A stretch of DNA of 64,000 bases from Bacillota bacterium. Lineage in GTDB: Bacteria; Bacillota; Clostridia; Oscillospirales; Acutalibacteraceae. The stretch spans positions 124,001-188,000 of the forward strand of contig JAEZCC010000044.1 in NCBI GenBank assembly GCA_023412715.1, given 5' to 3'. The translations under genes and the position numbers were made by a program. The notes beneath the pieces were generated by a model, which was not told where the DNA came from, did no database searches, and saw nothing but the letters and a program-made list of their open reading frames with translations. Shown piece by piece: positions 53,313 to 61,681 of the stretch; the first letter of the stretch is position 1, and every line of letters begins with the position of its first letter.

Positions 53313-53341
53313 GCCCCCTCCAAAAACAGGAGGAAAACAAT

Positions 53342-54580
53342 ATGGGAGTTTACGAAACACTGAAAGAACGCGGGCTGGTCGCTCAGGTTACCGACGAAGA
53401 GAGGGTACGCGACCTTCTCGACAATCAGAAAACGGTATTTTACATCGGGTTCGATCCTACGGCGGACAGCCTGCATGTCGGCCACTTCATTCCAATTATG
53501 GTGGCAGCGCACCTGCAGCGCGCGGGGCACACGCCGATTATGCTGTTCGGCGGCGGAACCGGGATGGTCGGCGACCCGACGGGCAAGACGGACATGCGCC
53601 GCATGATGACGCAGGAAGAAATCGGCCACAATATCGAGTGTTTCCGCGGGCAGATGTCGCGCCTGATTGATTTTTCCGATGGAAAAGCCATTATGGCGAA
53701 CAACGCGGACTGGCTTTCTCATTTAAATTATATTGATTTTCTGCGTGACATCGGCGTATGCTTTTCTGTAAACAGAATGCTTGCGGCGGAATGCTATAAG
53801 CAGCGCCTTGAGCGCGGCCTTTCCTTTTTCGAGATGAACTATATGGTCATGCAGAGCTATGATTTTCTCGAGCTGTTCCGGCGCTACGGATGCCGGCTGC
53901 AGCTTGGCGGCGACGACCAGTGGAGCAACATTCTCGGCGGCGTGGAGCTGATCCGCCGGAAAGAGAACGCGGAGGCGTTCGGCCTGACGGTCTCCCTTCT
54001 GACCAACAGCGAGGGGAAAAAGATGGGCAAGACGGAAAAGGGCGCCGTGTGGCTCGACCCGAAAAAGACCTCGCCGTTCGATTTCTACCAGTACTGGCGC
54101 AACGTGGACGATGCGGACGTCGTGAAATGCCTGAAAATCCTTACTTTTGTGCCGATGGATCAAATCCGTGAAATTTCGTCGCTGGAAGGGAAGCAGCTCA
54201 ACGACGCCAAAGAGCTGCTCGCGTATGAGGTCACAAGGCAGATTCACGGCGAAGAGGAAGCCGGAAAGGCCCGCGACGCCGCGCGCGCGATTTTCGGGCA
54301 GGGCGCCGGCACGGCCGACATGCCGTCGACGGAGCTTTCGGCGGCGGAGGTCGGCGCCGGCGGCATGGGGATCCTGGACCTGCTTGTAAAAACGGGGCTT
54401 GCGCCTTCTAAGGCGGAAGCGCGCCGCCTTGTCGCGCAGGGCGGGATCGCCGTGGACGGACGCAAGGTTCTTCAGCCCTCCGAAACAGTAGGGCTGAAAG
54501 ATTTCAAAAAGGAAGACGGAGCGTACCTGGTCGTCAGGAAAGGCAAAAAAATCTACCATAAGGCCATCCTTCGAGGCTGA
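53342..54580 (+). CDS. tyrS: Tyrosyl-tRNA synthetase TyrS
   Basis: Charges tRNA-Tyr, 412 residues. The class I HIGH motif is HVGHFIP; the KMSKS equivalent is KMGKTEKGAVWL, the form of TyrS instead of TyrZ. The FDPTADSLHVG start, the QLGGDDQWSNI tyrosine/ATP site and a C-terminal S4 RNA-binding domain (about residue 345 on) are in the expected order. ATG 53342 follows CAGGAGGAAAAC, directly after the T-box terminator. The specifier TAC agrees with tyrosine. Confidence 0.98.
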   Translation: MGVYETLKERGLVAQVTDEERVRDLLDNQKTVFYIGFDPTADSLHVGHFIPIMVAAHLQRAGHTPIMLFGGGTGMVGDPTGKTDMRRMMTQEEIGHNIECFRGQMSRLIDFSDGKAIMANNADWLSHLNYIDFLRDIGVCFSVNRMLAAECYKQRLERGLSFFEMNYMVMQSYDFLELFRRYGCRLQLGGDDQWSNILGGVELIRRKENAEAFGLTVSLLTNSEGKKMGKTEKGAVWLDPKKTSPFDFYQYWRNVDDADVVKCLKILTFVPMDQIREISSLEGKQLNDAKELLAYEVTRQIHGEEEAGKARDAARAIFGQGAGTADMPSTELSAAEVGAGGMGILDLLVKTGLAPSKAEARRLVAQGGIAVDGRKVLQPSETVGLKDFKKEDGAYLVVRKGKKIYHKAILRG

Positions 54581-54638
54581 CCGGGGTCCGCAGTAATAAA
54601 ATCGGCGCGCAGGCCGCAGAAAGGGGAGAAGGCAGCCC

Positions 54639-57302
54639 ATGTCAAAAAAGCACGTCTACTGGATGTCGCCTTGTTTTGTCGCGGGAATTCTTCTCTCTGT
54701 GTATGCGGCCTACGGCCTTTTTCCATTTGGAACGGGGACCATCTCTTGGTGCGATATGAACCAGCAGGTGATCCCGATTCTGATGGACTTCAAGGATATC
54801 CTTTCCGGAAAGTCCGACCTGTTTCTGAACCTTCAGAATGCGGGCGGGATGAGCTTTATCGGCGTTTTTCTCTTTTTCATCTCCAGCCCGTTCTCCTTTC
54901 TGGCCGCTTTTGTGCCGAAAGCAGATTTTTATTACTTTGTCAACCTTCTTCTCCTGCTGAAGCTGATGGCCTGTTCCGCCGCTGCGGACTCCTTTTTTCT
55001 GCGGAAATTCCCCCGGCTCGACATTCTGCAGACGGTTTCGCTCTCGGTCATGTACGCGTTCTGCGGTTACGCGATGTTCTATTTTCAGAATATCGTCTGG
55101 CTGGATGTCATGTGCCTGTTCCCGCTGCTGCTTCTCAGCCTGGACCGGCTGCTGAGCAAAAGGAAGGCCGCGGCCTTCATCCTGACGCTCGCCGCAGTCC
55201 TCGCGGTCAATTTTTATCTCAGCTATATGGTCGTCGTTTTTCTGGTCCTCGGCCTCGGACTTTATCTTCTGCTGTGCGTTCCGGCGGAAGAGCGTGCCGA
55301 CAGGACCTTTTTGTTCTGCCTTTCCTGCATCGCGGCGTTTCTGCTTACGTCCGCCGCGTGGCTGCCCCTTTTTCTTCAATACCTCTCTTCGGCCAGAACA
55401 GGCAGCGTGATCGACAGCCTGCGGACCGGCGGGCTGTTCGCAAAGGTGGCGACCACCCTGCCGGTCGTCCTCTGCACCGGCGGCATCCTCGCGGCCGTTG
55501 TCATGACGTTCGGCCTTGGAAACCGGAGAAAAGCCGAAAACCGCTGGGCGCTGTGGATGCTGCTGGCCATGATGGTACCCGTTTTTCTGGAGCCCGTCAA
55601 CAAAATGTGGCACACGGGCAGCTACCAGTCTTTTCCGACAAGATACGGGTATATTCCGGTCTTTCTGGGGCTGATCCTGTTCGCCGCAGTCCTCTCCGCC
55701 CTGAACGGCGAAGAAAGCCGGGCTACGATGGGGGCGCTGTCCGCGTCCTGCTGCGTGGCGGCGGTGGCGGCCGTACTTTTCTGCGCGGCCGCGCTGCTGA
55801 AAAACAATTTTGAAGAGATCACCGTCTACACCCGCACGCTCTGGGGCGATTCGGCCAGCCTGCACCGCCTGCTTCTGTTCTCCCTCGCGGCGGCGCTCAC
55901 CTATGCGATCCTGATGCTGCAGTATCACTACCGGCAGATTGCCCGCATCTTTTTCTCCGCACTGCTGTGTATGATGGCCGTCATCGAATCCGCGTTCTAC
56001 ACAAACGTCTACATCGCCTCTGCGAAAAACAATGCGCAGTATTACGTGCCGATCATGGATCTGAGCGAAAAAATCCGCGACACTTCTCTGTACCGGGTCA
56101 AAATGAATCAGAAGTACTTCGACGTCAATCTGGTAGGGGGAATGGGCTACGGATCCCTTTCCCATTACACGTCCCTCACTTCAAAGGACTACATGTACGG
56201 CATGAAAAAGCTGGGTTATTCGTCTTACTGGATGGAGGTCAACTCGAACGGGGGCACGAAGCTTACCGACGCGCTGCTGGGCAACGAATATACCATTCTC
56301 CGGACCGACAGCCTGGGGACGGAAAAGGCCGTCTACGGCAACGGGCTGTACTCCATTGTAAAAAACAAATACACCCTTCCCGTCGGGGTTCTCTTCAGCC
56401 CGCAGAATATCCAATCCCTTGCGTATCTGCCGGATCTGCCCCGGCTTCAGCTTCAGCAATATCTGTTCCAGTCCGTCTTTCATACGGGGAAAAGCCTGTT
56501 CGTCCTTTACGAACCGTCTTCGACGGACAACGTCACAATCTCACGTTCCGGCGGTTATTCCATTTCTCTAAAGGATCCCACGGCAGAGGGGACCGTCACA
56601 TATCAGATTCCCGTGACGGGCACGCGGACGCTGTATTTCGACTGCTTCGACCAGCTCTCCAACAAGCTGTATGAGCATATTGACTCCAGCTTTTCCGTCA
56701 CGGTCGACGGCACGATGCTGGAACTGCAGTACCCCACCCAGCCGGACAACGGTCTTGTGAACCTGGGAACCTTTACAGACAGGACCGTCACGGTCGAAAT
56801 CGGCGTCTTCCGTGATGTTACGGCAAAATCCTTCGGAATTTCAGGCATGGACGACCAGACGCTCGGCGAGGCCGTCGGCGGCGCCGAGAAAGCCTCGCTC
56901 ACGCAGTCCGGCAATTCCATTGTCGGCACGGCCAACGCGGACAAGGAAGGGGAGTACCTCTTCCTGCCGGTCAGCTATGCAAATGGTTTTTCCGCCACCG
57001 TGAATGGAAAGACCGCCAAGGTTGCACGCGTATTCGACACCTTTATGGCTGTAAAGATGGAAAAGGGGCTGAACCGGATCCGCGTGACCTACGTCCCGGA
57101 CGGTCTGCTGCCGGGCCTGGCGCTTTCCGCGGCAGGGCTGGCCCTCTTCCTTCTGATTCTTTTTCTCGGGAAGCGCAAGAGCCCCGGTTCGATGCGGGGC
57201 CTGAAAAAATTCTGCGCCGCCGCTTTTGCGGCTCTGTGCCTTCTCGTTTTCTTCGCCGTCTATGTTTTTCCGTTCATCGTCCTTTTTGCGCTGAACCGGT
57301 GA
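54639..57302 (+). CDS. YfhO-family membrane protein (GT-C-like)
   Basis: An 887-residue membrane protein of the YfhO family. It has a hydrophobic core of about a dozen helices from residue 8 to 450, an early loop GTGTISWCDMNQQVIP with the family's acidic/aromatic pattern, a long extracytoplasmic domain (about 470-790) and two helices at the C-terminus. YfhO proteins are GT-C-type glycosyltransferases linked to lipoteichoic acid or polysaccharide glycosylation in Bacillus and Listeria, together with CsbB/GtcA partners that are not in this window. Substrate unknown. It follows tyrS by 58 nt with AAAGGGGAGAAGG upstream and has no obvious promoter of its own. Confidence 0.87.
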   Translation: MSKKHVYWMSPCFVAGILLSVYAAYGLFPFGTGTISWCDMNQQVIPILMDFKDILSGKSDLFLNLQNAGGMSFIGVFLFFISSPFSFLAAFVPKADFYYFVNLLLLLKLMACSAAADSFFLRKFPRLDILQTVSLSVMYAFCGYAMFYFQNIVWLDVMCLFPLLLLSLDRLLSKRKAAAFILTLAAVLAVNFYLSYMVVVFLVLGLGLYLLLCVPAEERADRTFLFCLSCIAAFLLTSAAWLPLFLQYLSSARTGSVIDSLRTGGLFAKVATTLPVVLCTGGILAAVVMTFGLGNRRKAENRWALWMLLAMMVPVFLEPVNKMWHTGSYQSFPTRYGYIPVFLGLILFAAVLSALNGEESRATMGALSASCCVAAVAAVLFCAAALLKNNFEEITVYTRTLWGDSASLHRLLLFSLAAALTYAILMLQYHYRQIARIFFSALLCMMAVIESAFYTNVYIASAKNNAQYYVPIMDLSEKIRDTSLYRVKMNQKYFDVNLVGGMGYGSLSHYTSLTSKDYMYGMKKLGYSSYWMEVNSNGGTKLTDALLGNEYTILRTDSLGTEKAVYGNGLYSIVKNKYTLPVGVLFSPQNIQSLAYLPDLPRLQLQQYLFQSVFHTGKSLFVLYEPSSTDNVTISRSGGYSISLKDPTAEGTVTYQIPVTGTRTLYFDCFDQLSNKLYEHIDSSFSVTVDGTMLELQYPTQPDNGLVNLGTFTDRTVTVEIGVFRDVTAKSFGISGMDDQTLGEAVGGAEKASLTQSGNSIVGTANADKEGEYLFLPVSYANGFSATVNGKTAKVARVFDTFMAVKMEKGLNRIRVTYVPDGLLPGLALSAAGLALFLLILFLGKRKSPGSMRGLKKFCAAAFAALCLLVFFAVYVFPFIVLFALNR

Positions 57303-57493
57303 ATAGGGCTTTCCGGCGGGACTGCCGGCCACTGGAAAAAGAATTTTTCAGAAGCTGAAAATGCAAAAATCGCTCCCGGCCTTTCGCAGCCGGCCTCTGC
57401 GCTTTCTGCGAAATCGTTCGATTTTCCCGGAAAAAGCGCGGAGTTTTCCGAGTTTTCCGAACTTCGCGTCCGACGACGGAAGATGAAAAATCA
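57303..57493 (+). other. Intergenic stretch with short inverted repeats, no gene seen
   Basis: Between the YfhO gene and the glnA promoter I see no credible reading frame. There are several small hairpins: TTTTCAG/CTGAAAA (57345-57361), CCGGC/GCCGG (57376-57393), AAATCG/CGATTT near 57411-57425, and CGGAAAA with two copies of TTTTCCG (57429-57459). None has a terminator-type T-run on the + strand. They may stop or slow transcripts from the preceding gene. Confidence 0.5.
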
Positions 57494-57522
57494 TTGACAG
57501 GGCTTTCAAAAAGTCATAGAAT
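57494..57522 (+). promoter_or_regulatory. Promoter of glnA
   Basis: Consensus TTGACA at 57494-57499, 17-nt spacer, TAGAAT at 57517-57522. The start would be near 57529, six bases before the leader hairpin. Confidence 0.8.
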
Positions 57523-57534
57523 AAGACAAACGGC

Positions 57535-57581
57535 AATAACAGGGAGGCTTTTTAAGAGAGGGTCCTTGTTATTATTTTTTT
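57535..57581 (+). terminator. Terminator-like attenuator in the glnA leader
   Basis: AATAACAGGGA (57535-57545) pairs with TCCTTGTTATT (57563-57573; one G-T pair) around a 17-nt loop, followed by A and T7. It lies wholly within the transcript, 14 nt before the glnA start, and overlaps nothing else. An ANTAR antiterminator protein is encoded two genes on, so regulated read-through is likely. Confidence 0.75.
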
Positions 57582-57595
57582 GAGGAGGTATCGGG

Positions 57596-58927
57596 TTGAG
57601 CAAATATACGCAGAAAGATATTATCCGCATGGTGGAAGAAGCGGATGTGCGCTTTATCCGGCTTCAGTTTACGGATATTCTCGGCGAGCTGAAAAACATT
57701 ACCATCACCCCGTCGGAGCTGGGCCATGCGCTTGACGATCAATGTATGTTCGACGGATCGTCGATTGAAGGATTCGTCCGCATCGAAGAATCGGATATGT
57801 TCCTGCGCCCGGATCTCGATACATTCCTCATTTTTCCATGGAATACGCAGAACGGGCGGGTCGCAAGGCTGATCTGCGACATTTACCTGCCGGACGGAAC
57901 CCCGTTTGAGGGCGACCCGCGGCGGGTGCTGCACAGGGCGGTGTCGCGCGCGGAAAAGATGGGGTACACCTTCAACGTCGGGCCGGAATGTGAGTTCTTT
58001 CTGTTCAACACCGACGAATTCGGGCACCCGACCACCATTACCTACGACACGGCCGGCTATTTCGACCTCGGTCCTTCCGACCTCGGGGAAAGCTGCCGCA
58101 GGGACATCTGCCTGAACCTGGAAGAGCTCGGCTTTGAAATCGAGGCGTCCCACCATGAGGTGGCGTTCGCCCAGCATGAAATCGACTTTAAATACGACGC
58201 TGCCCTTTCCGCCGCGGACCGCCTGATGACCTTCAAGCTGGTCGTGAAGACCTGCGCCGCCGCGAACGGGCTCTGCGCCACCTTTATGCCGAAGCCCGTC
58301 GAAAACCGGGCCGGATCAGGGCTGCACATCAACATGTCGCTGAGGAAGGACGGGAAAAACATTTTCTGCGATTCGCAGAGTGAAACGGGGTTCAGCCGCA
58401 TCGGCCTGAATTTTGTAGCCGGCATCATGAAGCATGCAAAGGGAATCTGCGCGGTCACCAACCCGCTTGTCAATTCCTATAAGCGCCTGGTCCCGGGGTT
58501 CGAAGCCCCCTGCCGCATTGCGTGGACGCTGAGCAACCGAAGCGCGCTGGTCCGCATTCCTGCCTCCCGCGGGGAAAGCACGCGCGCCGAGCTGCGCAGC
58601 CCGGACCCCGCCTGCAACCCGTACCTTGCGTTCGCGCTGCTTCTGGCCGCGGGCCTCGACGGCGTGGAGAACGACATGACGCCGCCTCCCGCCGTCACCT
58701 CCAACATCTATGGGATCGCGGAGGAAGACCTCCGACAGCAGCAGGTGGAGGCGCTTCCGCGCAGTCTTGAGGAAGCGGTCAAAGAGATGAAAGCGGACCC
58801 TCTGGTGCGCGAGACGCTTGGCGACCACGTGTTTTCAAAGTACATTGAAACAAAAGAGAAGGAATGGCGGTCTTTTTCTTCGACGGTAAGCCAGTGGGAG
58901 CTGGACCGGTACCTCAGCAAATATTGA
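57596..58927 (+). CDS. glnA: Glutamine synthetase GlnA (type I)
   Basis: Makes glutamine from glutamate, ammonia and ATP. The 443-residue length is the GSI-alpha size of Firmicutes. Conserved parts: MFDGSSIEGF, GPECEFFLF metal site, SHHEVAFAQHEIDF, FMPKPVENRAGSGLHINMSL (seen as MPKPVENRAGSG), NPLVNSYKRLVPGFEAP and RGESTRAELRSPDPACNPYLAF. The start is TTG 57596 with the strong GAGGAGGT 7 nt upstream. Feedback control by glutamine is expected instead of adenylylation. It is cotranscribed with the ANTAR regulator. Confidence 0.97.
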   Translation: MSKYTQKDIIRMVEEADVRFIRLQFTDILGELKNITITPSELGHALDDQCMFDGSSIEGFVRIEESDMFLRPDLDTFLIFPWNTQNGRVARLICDIYLPDGTPFEGDPRRVLHRAVSRAEKMGYTFNVGPECEFFLFNTDEFGHPTTITYDTAGYFDLGPSDLGESCRRDICLNLEELGFEIEASHHEVAFAQHEIDFKYDAALSAADRLMTFKLVVKTCAAANGLCATFMPKPVENRAGSGLHINMSLRKDGKNIFCDSQSETGFSRIGLNFVAGIMKHAKGICAVTNPLVNSYKRLVPGFEAPCRIAWTLSNRSALVRIPASRGESTRAELRSPDPACNPYLAFALLLAAGLDGVENDMTPPPAVTSNIYGIAEEDLRQQQVEALPRSLEEAVKEMKADPLVRETLGDHVFSKYIETKEKEWRSFSSTVSQWELDRYLSKY

Positions 58928-58972
58928 TTTCAGGTATTGTCGGGCAATATTCCTTATCACGGAGTTGTCGGT

Positions 58973-59515
58973 ATGAGCAGCATTGTCGTGGCGAATTCCA
59001 ACCCGGATTACGCGAAGAAAATTGCATCGGTCCTTCACTCCAGCGGCCTGTACGTAGGCGGCATTTACACGAGCGGCGCCCAGATTATCGACTTTGCAAG
59101 CAAGCATTACCACGGCGGCGTGATCGTGTGCAGTGTAAAGCTTCGCGACATGCCGGCCGTCAGCCTGCCGAGGGCCGTGGGGCCCGGCTATGATTTTCTG
59201 TTCCTGGTCAGTCCGCAGCTGGCGAGCATGGCGGATTCCCTGGACCACGCCTGCCTGACGATGCCGATCAACCGGATGAACCTGATCTCTTCCGTCAACA
59301 TGTTTCTGAACCTCTCCGAATATACTCCGCTTGCCATCAAAAAGAAGGTCGGCAGCGGCAATTTCGACGAGAAGCAGGTGATTCTGCAGGCGAAGAACCT
59401 GCTGATGGGCAGAAACAGCCTGACAGAAGCGCAGGCGCATCGGTTCCTACAGAAAAAAAGCATGGACACGGGCCGCAAAATGGTAGAAACCGCCATGATT
59501 GTTCTGAATTCGTAA
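58973..59515 (+). CDS. ANTAR-domain antiterminator with degenerate receiver
   Basis: A 180-residue protein: residues 1-110 resemble a receiver, then a linker and an ANTAR RNA-binding domain at about 122-180 (VILQAKNLLMGRNSLTEAQAHRFLQ, in pieces LQAKNLLMGR and SLTEAQAHRFLQKKSMD). The receiver lacks the usual acidic pair (N8, N10 instead) and the phospho-acceptor: the expected Asp position reads S54 in VCSVKL, and no conserved KP pair is seen. It is therefore unlikely to be phosphorylated. ANTAR proteins act by stopping terminators; the terminator in the glnA leader is an obvious target. ATG 58973 has GGAG 9 nt upstream. Confidence 0.9.
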   Translation: MSSIVVANSNPDYAKKIASVLHSSGLYVGGIYTSGAQIIDFASKHYHGGVIVCSVKLRDMPAVSLPRAVGPGYDFLFLVSPQLASMADSLDHACLTMPINRMNLISSVNMFLNLSEYTPLAIKKKVGSGNFDEKQVILQAKNLLMGRNSLTEAQAHRFLQKKSMDTGRKMVETAMIVLNS

Positions 59516-59528
59516 GGAGGTCTGCTTC

Positions 59529-60362
59529 ATGAAGTTCACAAAGATGCAGGGGACGGGAAACGATTATATTTACGTGAATTGCTTTGAAGAAAAAGTCACG
59601 GATCCGCCGGCCCTCGCCGTCCGGCTCAGCGACCGGCATTTCGGCATCGGCTCCGACGGCCTGATCCTGATCTGCCCGTCGGAAAAGGCCGACTGCCGCA
59701 TGGACATGTACAACGCCGATGGGTCGCGCGGCATGATGTGCGGCAACGGCATCCGCTGCATTGGAAAATATATGTATGAGCGCGGCCTTGCCATAAAAGA
59801 TACCTTGACGGTCGAGACGCTCAGCGGAATCAAAACGCTGCGGCTCGATGCGGACGGCGGCAAAGTGCGCTCCGTGGAAGTCAACATGGGAAGCCCTATT
59901 CTGGAGCCTTCCCGCATTCCTGCAAAATTTTCCAAGTCGCCCGTTATAAACGAGCCGCTCACGGTGAACGGCGCTGTTTACCACGTCACGTGCGTTTCCA
60001 TGGGGAACCCCCACTGCGTCGTCTTCACAGAGAATACGGACCGCCTCGACCTGAAAGCGAAAGGCCCGCAGTTCGAGTCGCATCCAAGCTTTCCGCAGAG
60101 GGTCAATACGGAATTTATCCAGGTCGTCAGCCGAGGCGAAATCAAAATGCGCGTCTGGGAACGCGGCTCGGGGGAGACTCTGGCCTGCGGCACCGGGGCG
60201 TGCGCGTCGGTCGTCGCCTGCTGCCTAAACGGAAAGACCGACCGCAAGGTCCTGGTCCACCTGAAGGGCGGGGACCTTTCCGTGCGCTGGGACGAAGCCT
60301 CGGACGACGTTTTTCTGAGCGGCCCTGCTGAATTTACCTTTGACGGCACCGTCACAATCTGA
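59529..60362 (+). CDS. dapF: Diaminopimelate epimerase DapF
   Basis: Converts LL- to meso-diaminopimelate, the cross-linking residue of peptidoglycan and the lysine precursor. The 277-residue enzyme has KMQGTGNDYIYV, both catalytic cysteines in MMCGNGIRCIGKY and ETLACGTGACASV, and SMGNPHCVVF. ATG 59529 follows TAAGGAGGTCTGC, the best ribosome-binding site nearby. A promoter for dapL overlaps its 3' end. It sits after the glnA-ANTAR pair with 13 nt between stop and start. Confidence 0.97.
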   Translation: MKFTKMQGTGNDYIYVNCFEEKVTDPPALAVRLSDRHFGIGSDGLILICPSEKADCRMDMYNADGSRGMMCGNGIRCIGKYMYERGLAIKDTLTVETLSGIKTLRLDADGGKVRSVEVNMGSPILEPSRIPAKFSKSPVINEPLTVNGAVYHVTCVSMGNPHCVVFTENTDRLDLKAKGPQFESHPSFPQRVNTEFIQVVSRGEIKMRVWERGSGETLACGTGACASVVACCLNGKTDRKVLVHLKGGDLSVRWDEASDDVFLSGPAEFTFDGTVTI

Positions 60363-60368
60363 TATAAT
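60340..60368 (+). promoter_or_regulatory. Promoter of dapL, inside the end of dapF
   Basis: TTGACG at 60340-60345, 17-nt spacer, TATAAT at 60363-60368; the -10 begins one base after the dapF stop. It would let dapL be transcribed apart from dapF. Confidence 0.65.
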
Positions 60369-60419
60369 AATCTTCTGGAAGTCCGGTTTTTGAATTATCG
60401 AGGAAGGGAATGTGCAAAT

Positions 60420-61637
60420 TTGATTAAAATCAATGAGAATTTTGCCAAACTTCCGGTCAATTATCTCTTCGTTGAAATCGACAACAGGGTAAAAAAGTAT
60501 TCCGCCGAAAACCCGGGAGCGGAGATCATCCGCATGGGGATCGGCGATGTCACAAGGCCGCTGCCGAAAGCCGTGACCGACGCCATGGTGAAAGCCTCGA
60601 GAGAGTATGAAAACGCCTCCACGTTTCACGGGTACGGGCCGGAAGCCGGCTATTTTTTTCTGCGCGACGCCATCAGCCGTCACGACTTCAAAAGCCGCGG
60701 GGTCGACATCGGCCCGGATGAGATTTTTGTGAGCGACGGCGCGAAAAGCGACACGGGGAACATTGGCGACATTTTCAGTACGGACAACGTCGTCGCGGTC
60801 TGCGACCCGGTGTACCCGGTCTATGTGGACACCAACGTCATGGCCGGGCGGGCGGGGAACCCCTCCGCCGGCGGCTTCGACAGGATTCTGTATATGCCCT
60901 GCAGAAAGGAAAACGGTTTTCTGCCGGAAATTCCGACAAAGCCGGCGGATATGGTCTACCTCTGCTTCCCGAACAACCCGACCGGCGTCGGGATCATCCG
61001 CGCGGAGCTTGCAAAATGGGTCGATTACGCGCTCGAAAACAAAGCGGTGCTGCTCTACGACGCGGCATACGAAGCGTTTATCACGAGTCCGGACATGCCC
61101 CACAGCATCTACGAACTCGAGGGCGCGAAGAAATGCGCCATCGAGTTCCGCAGCTTTTCGAAGACCGCCGGCTTCACGGGGGTCCGCTGCGCGTACACCA
61201 TGATCCCGAAAGAACTGAAATTCTCCGGCGTGTCGCTCAACGCGCTGTGGGCGCGCCGACAGTCCACAAAAATGAACGGCGTTTCCTACGTTGTGCAGCG
61301 CGGCGCGGAAGCCGTCTTCTCAGAGGAAGGGCAAAAGGGCGTCCGCGGGAATATCGCCTATTACCAGGCCAATGCGAAAATCATCCGGGAGGGCCTTGCA
61401 AAAGCGGGCTTTACGGTTTACGGCGGCGTCGATTCGCCGTACGTGTGGCTCAAGACGCCCGCCGGCCTGTCCTCGTGGGAGTTTTTCGACCTTCTGCTGC
61501 AGAAAACGAATGTGGTGGGAACACCGGGGGCCGGGTTCGGCTCCTGCGGAGAGGGCTATTTCCGCCTGACTTCATTTAATACGAAAGAGAATACGGAAAA
61601 GGCCGTAGGGCGGATCGTGAAGGAATTCGCGCGCTGA
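60420..61637 (+). CDS. dapL: LL-diaminopimelate aminotransferase DapL
   Basis: A 405-residue PLP aminotransferase of class I. It carries tetrahydrodipicolinate directly to LL-diaminopimelate with glutamate as donor, bypassing the succinylase or acetylase steps. The PLP lysine is in SFSKTAGFTGVRCAY; the NPTG loop is CFPNNPTGVG; the N-terminus MIKINENFAKLPVNYLF (KINENFAKLP) matches DapL. I start at TTG 60420 with GGAAGGG upstream; TTG 60390 is also open. Together with dapF it completes the aminotransferase pathway. carA follows 44 nt later. Confidence 0.95.
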   Translation: MIKINENFAKLPVNYLFVEIDNRVKKYSAENPGAEIIRMGIGDVTRPLPKAVTDAMVKASREYENASTFHGYGPEAGYFFLRDAISRHDFKSRGVDIGPDEIFVSDGAKSDTGNIGDIFSTDNVVAVCDPVYPVYVDTNVMAGRAGNPSAGGFDRILYMPCRKENGFLPEIPTKPADMVYLCFPNNPTGVGIIRAELAKWVDYALENKAVLLYDAAYEAFITSPDMPHSIYELEGAKKCAIEFRSFSKTAGFTGVRCAYTMIPKELKFSGVSLNALWARRQSTKMNGVSYVVQRGAEAVFSEEGQKGVRGNIAYYQANAKIIREGLAKAGFTVYGGVDSPYVWLKTPAGLSSWEFFDLLLQKTNVVGTPGAGFGSCGEGYFRLTSFNTKENTEKAVGRIVKEFAR

Positions 61638-61681
61638 CCCGCCCCCGGCGGAACAGAGACTTAGGAATGGCTGGTGGATCA

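Noticed and set aside
52958..53341. N-terminal extension of tyrS through the T-box leader
   Set aside because: The frame is open across the leader RNA, but TyrS similarity begins at ATG 53342, which has a strong ribosome-binding site.
57523..57595. Canonical two-hairpin ANTAR recognition motif in the glnA leader
   Set aside because: I looked for two hairpins with six-base loops having A at 1 and G at 4. None is convincing in this short leader, so I report only the terminator.
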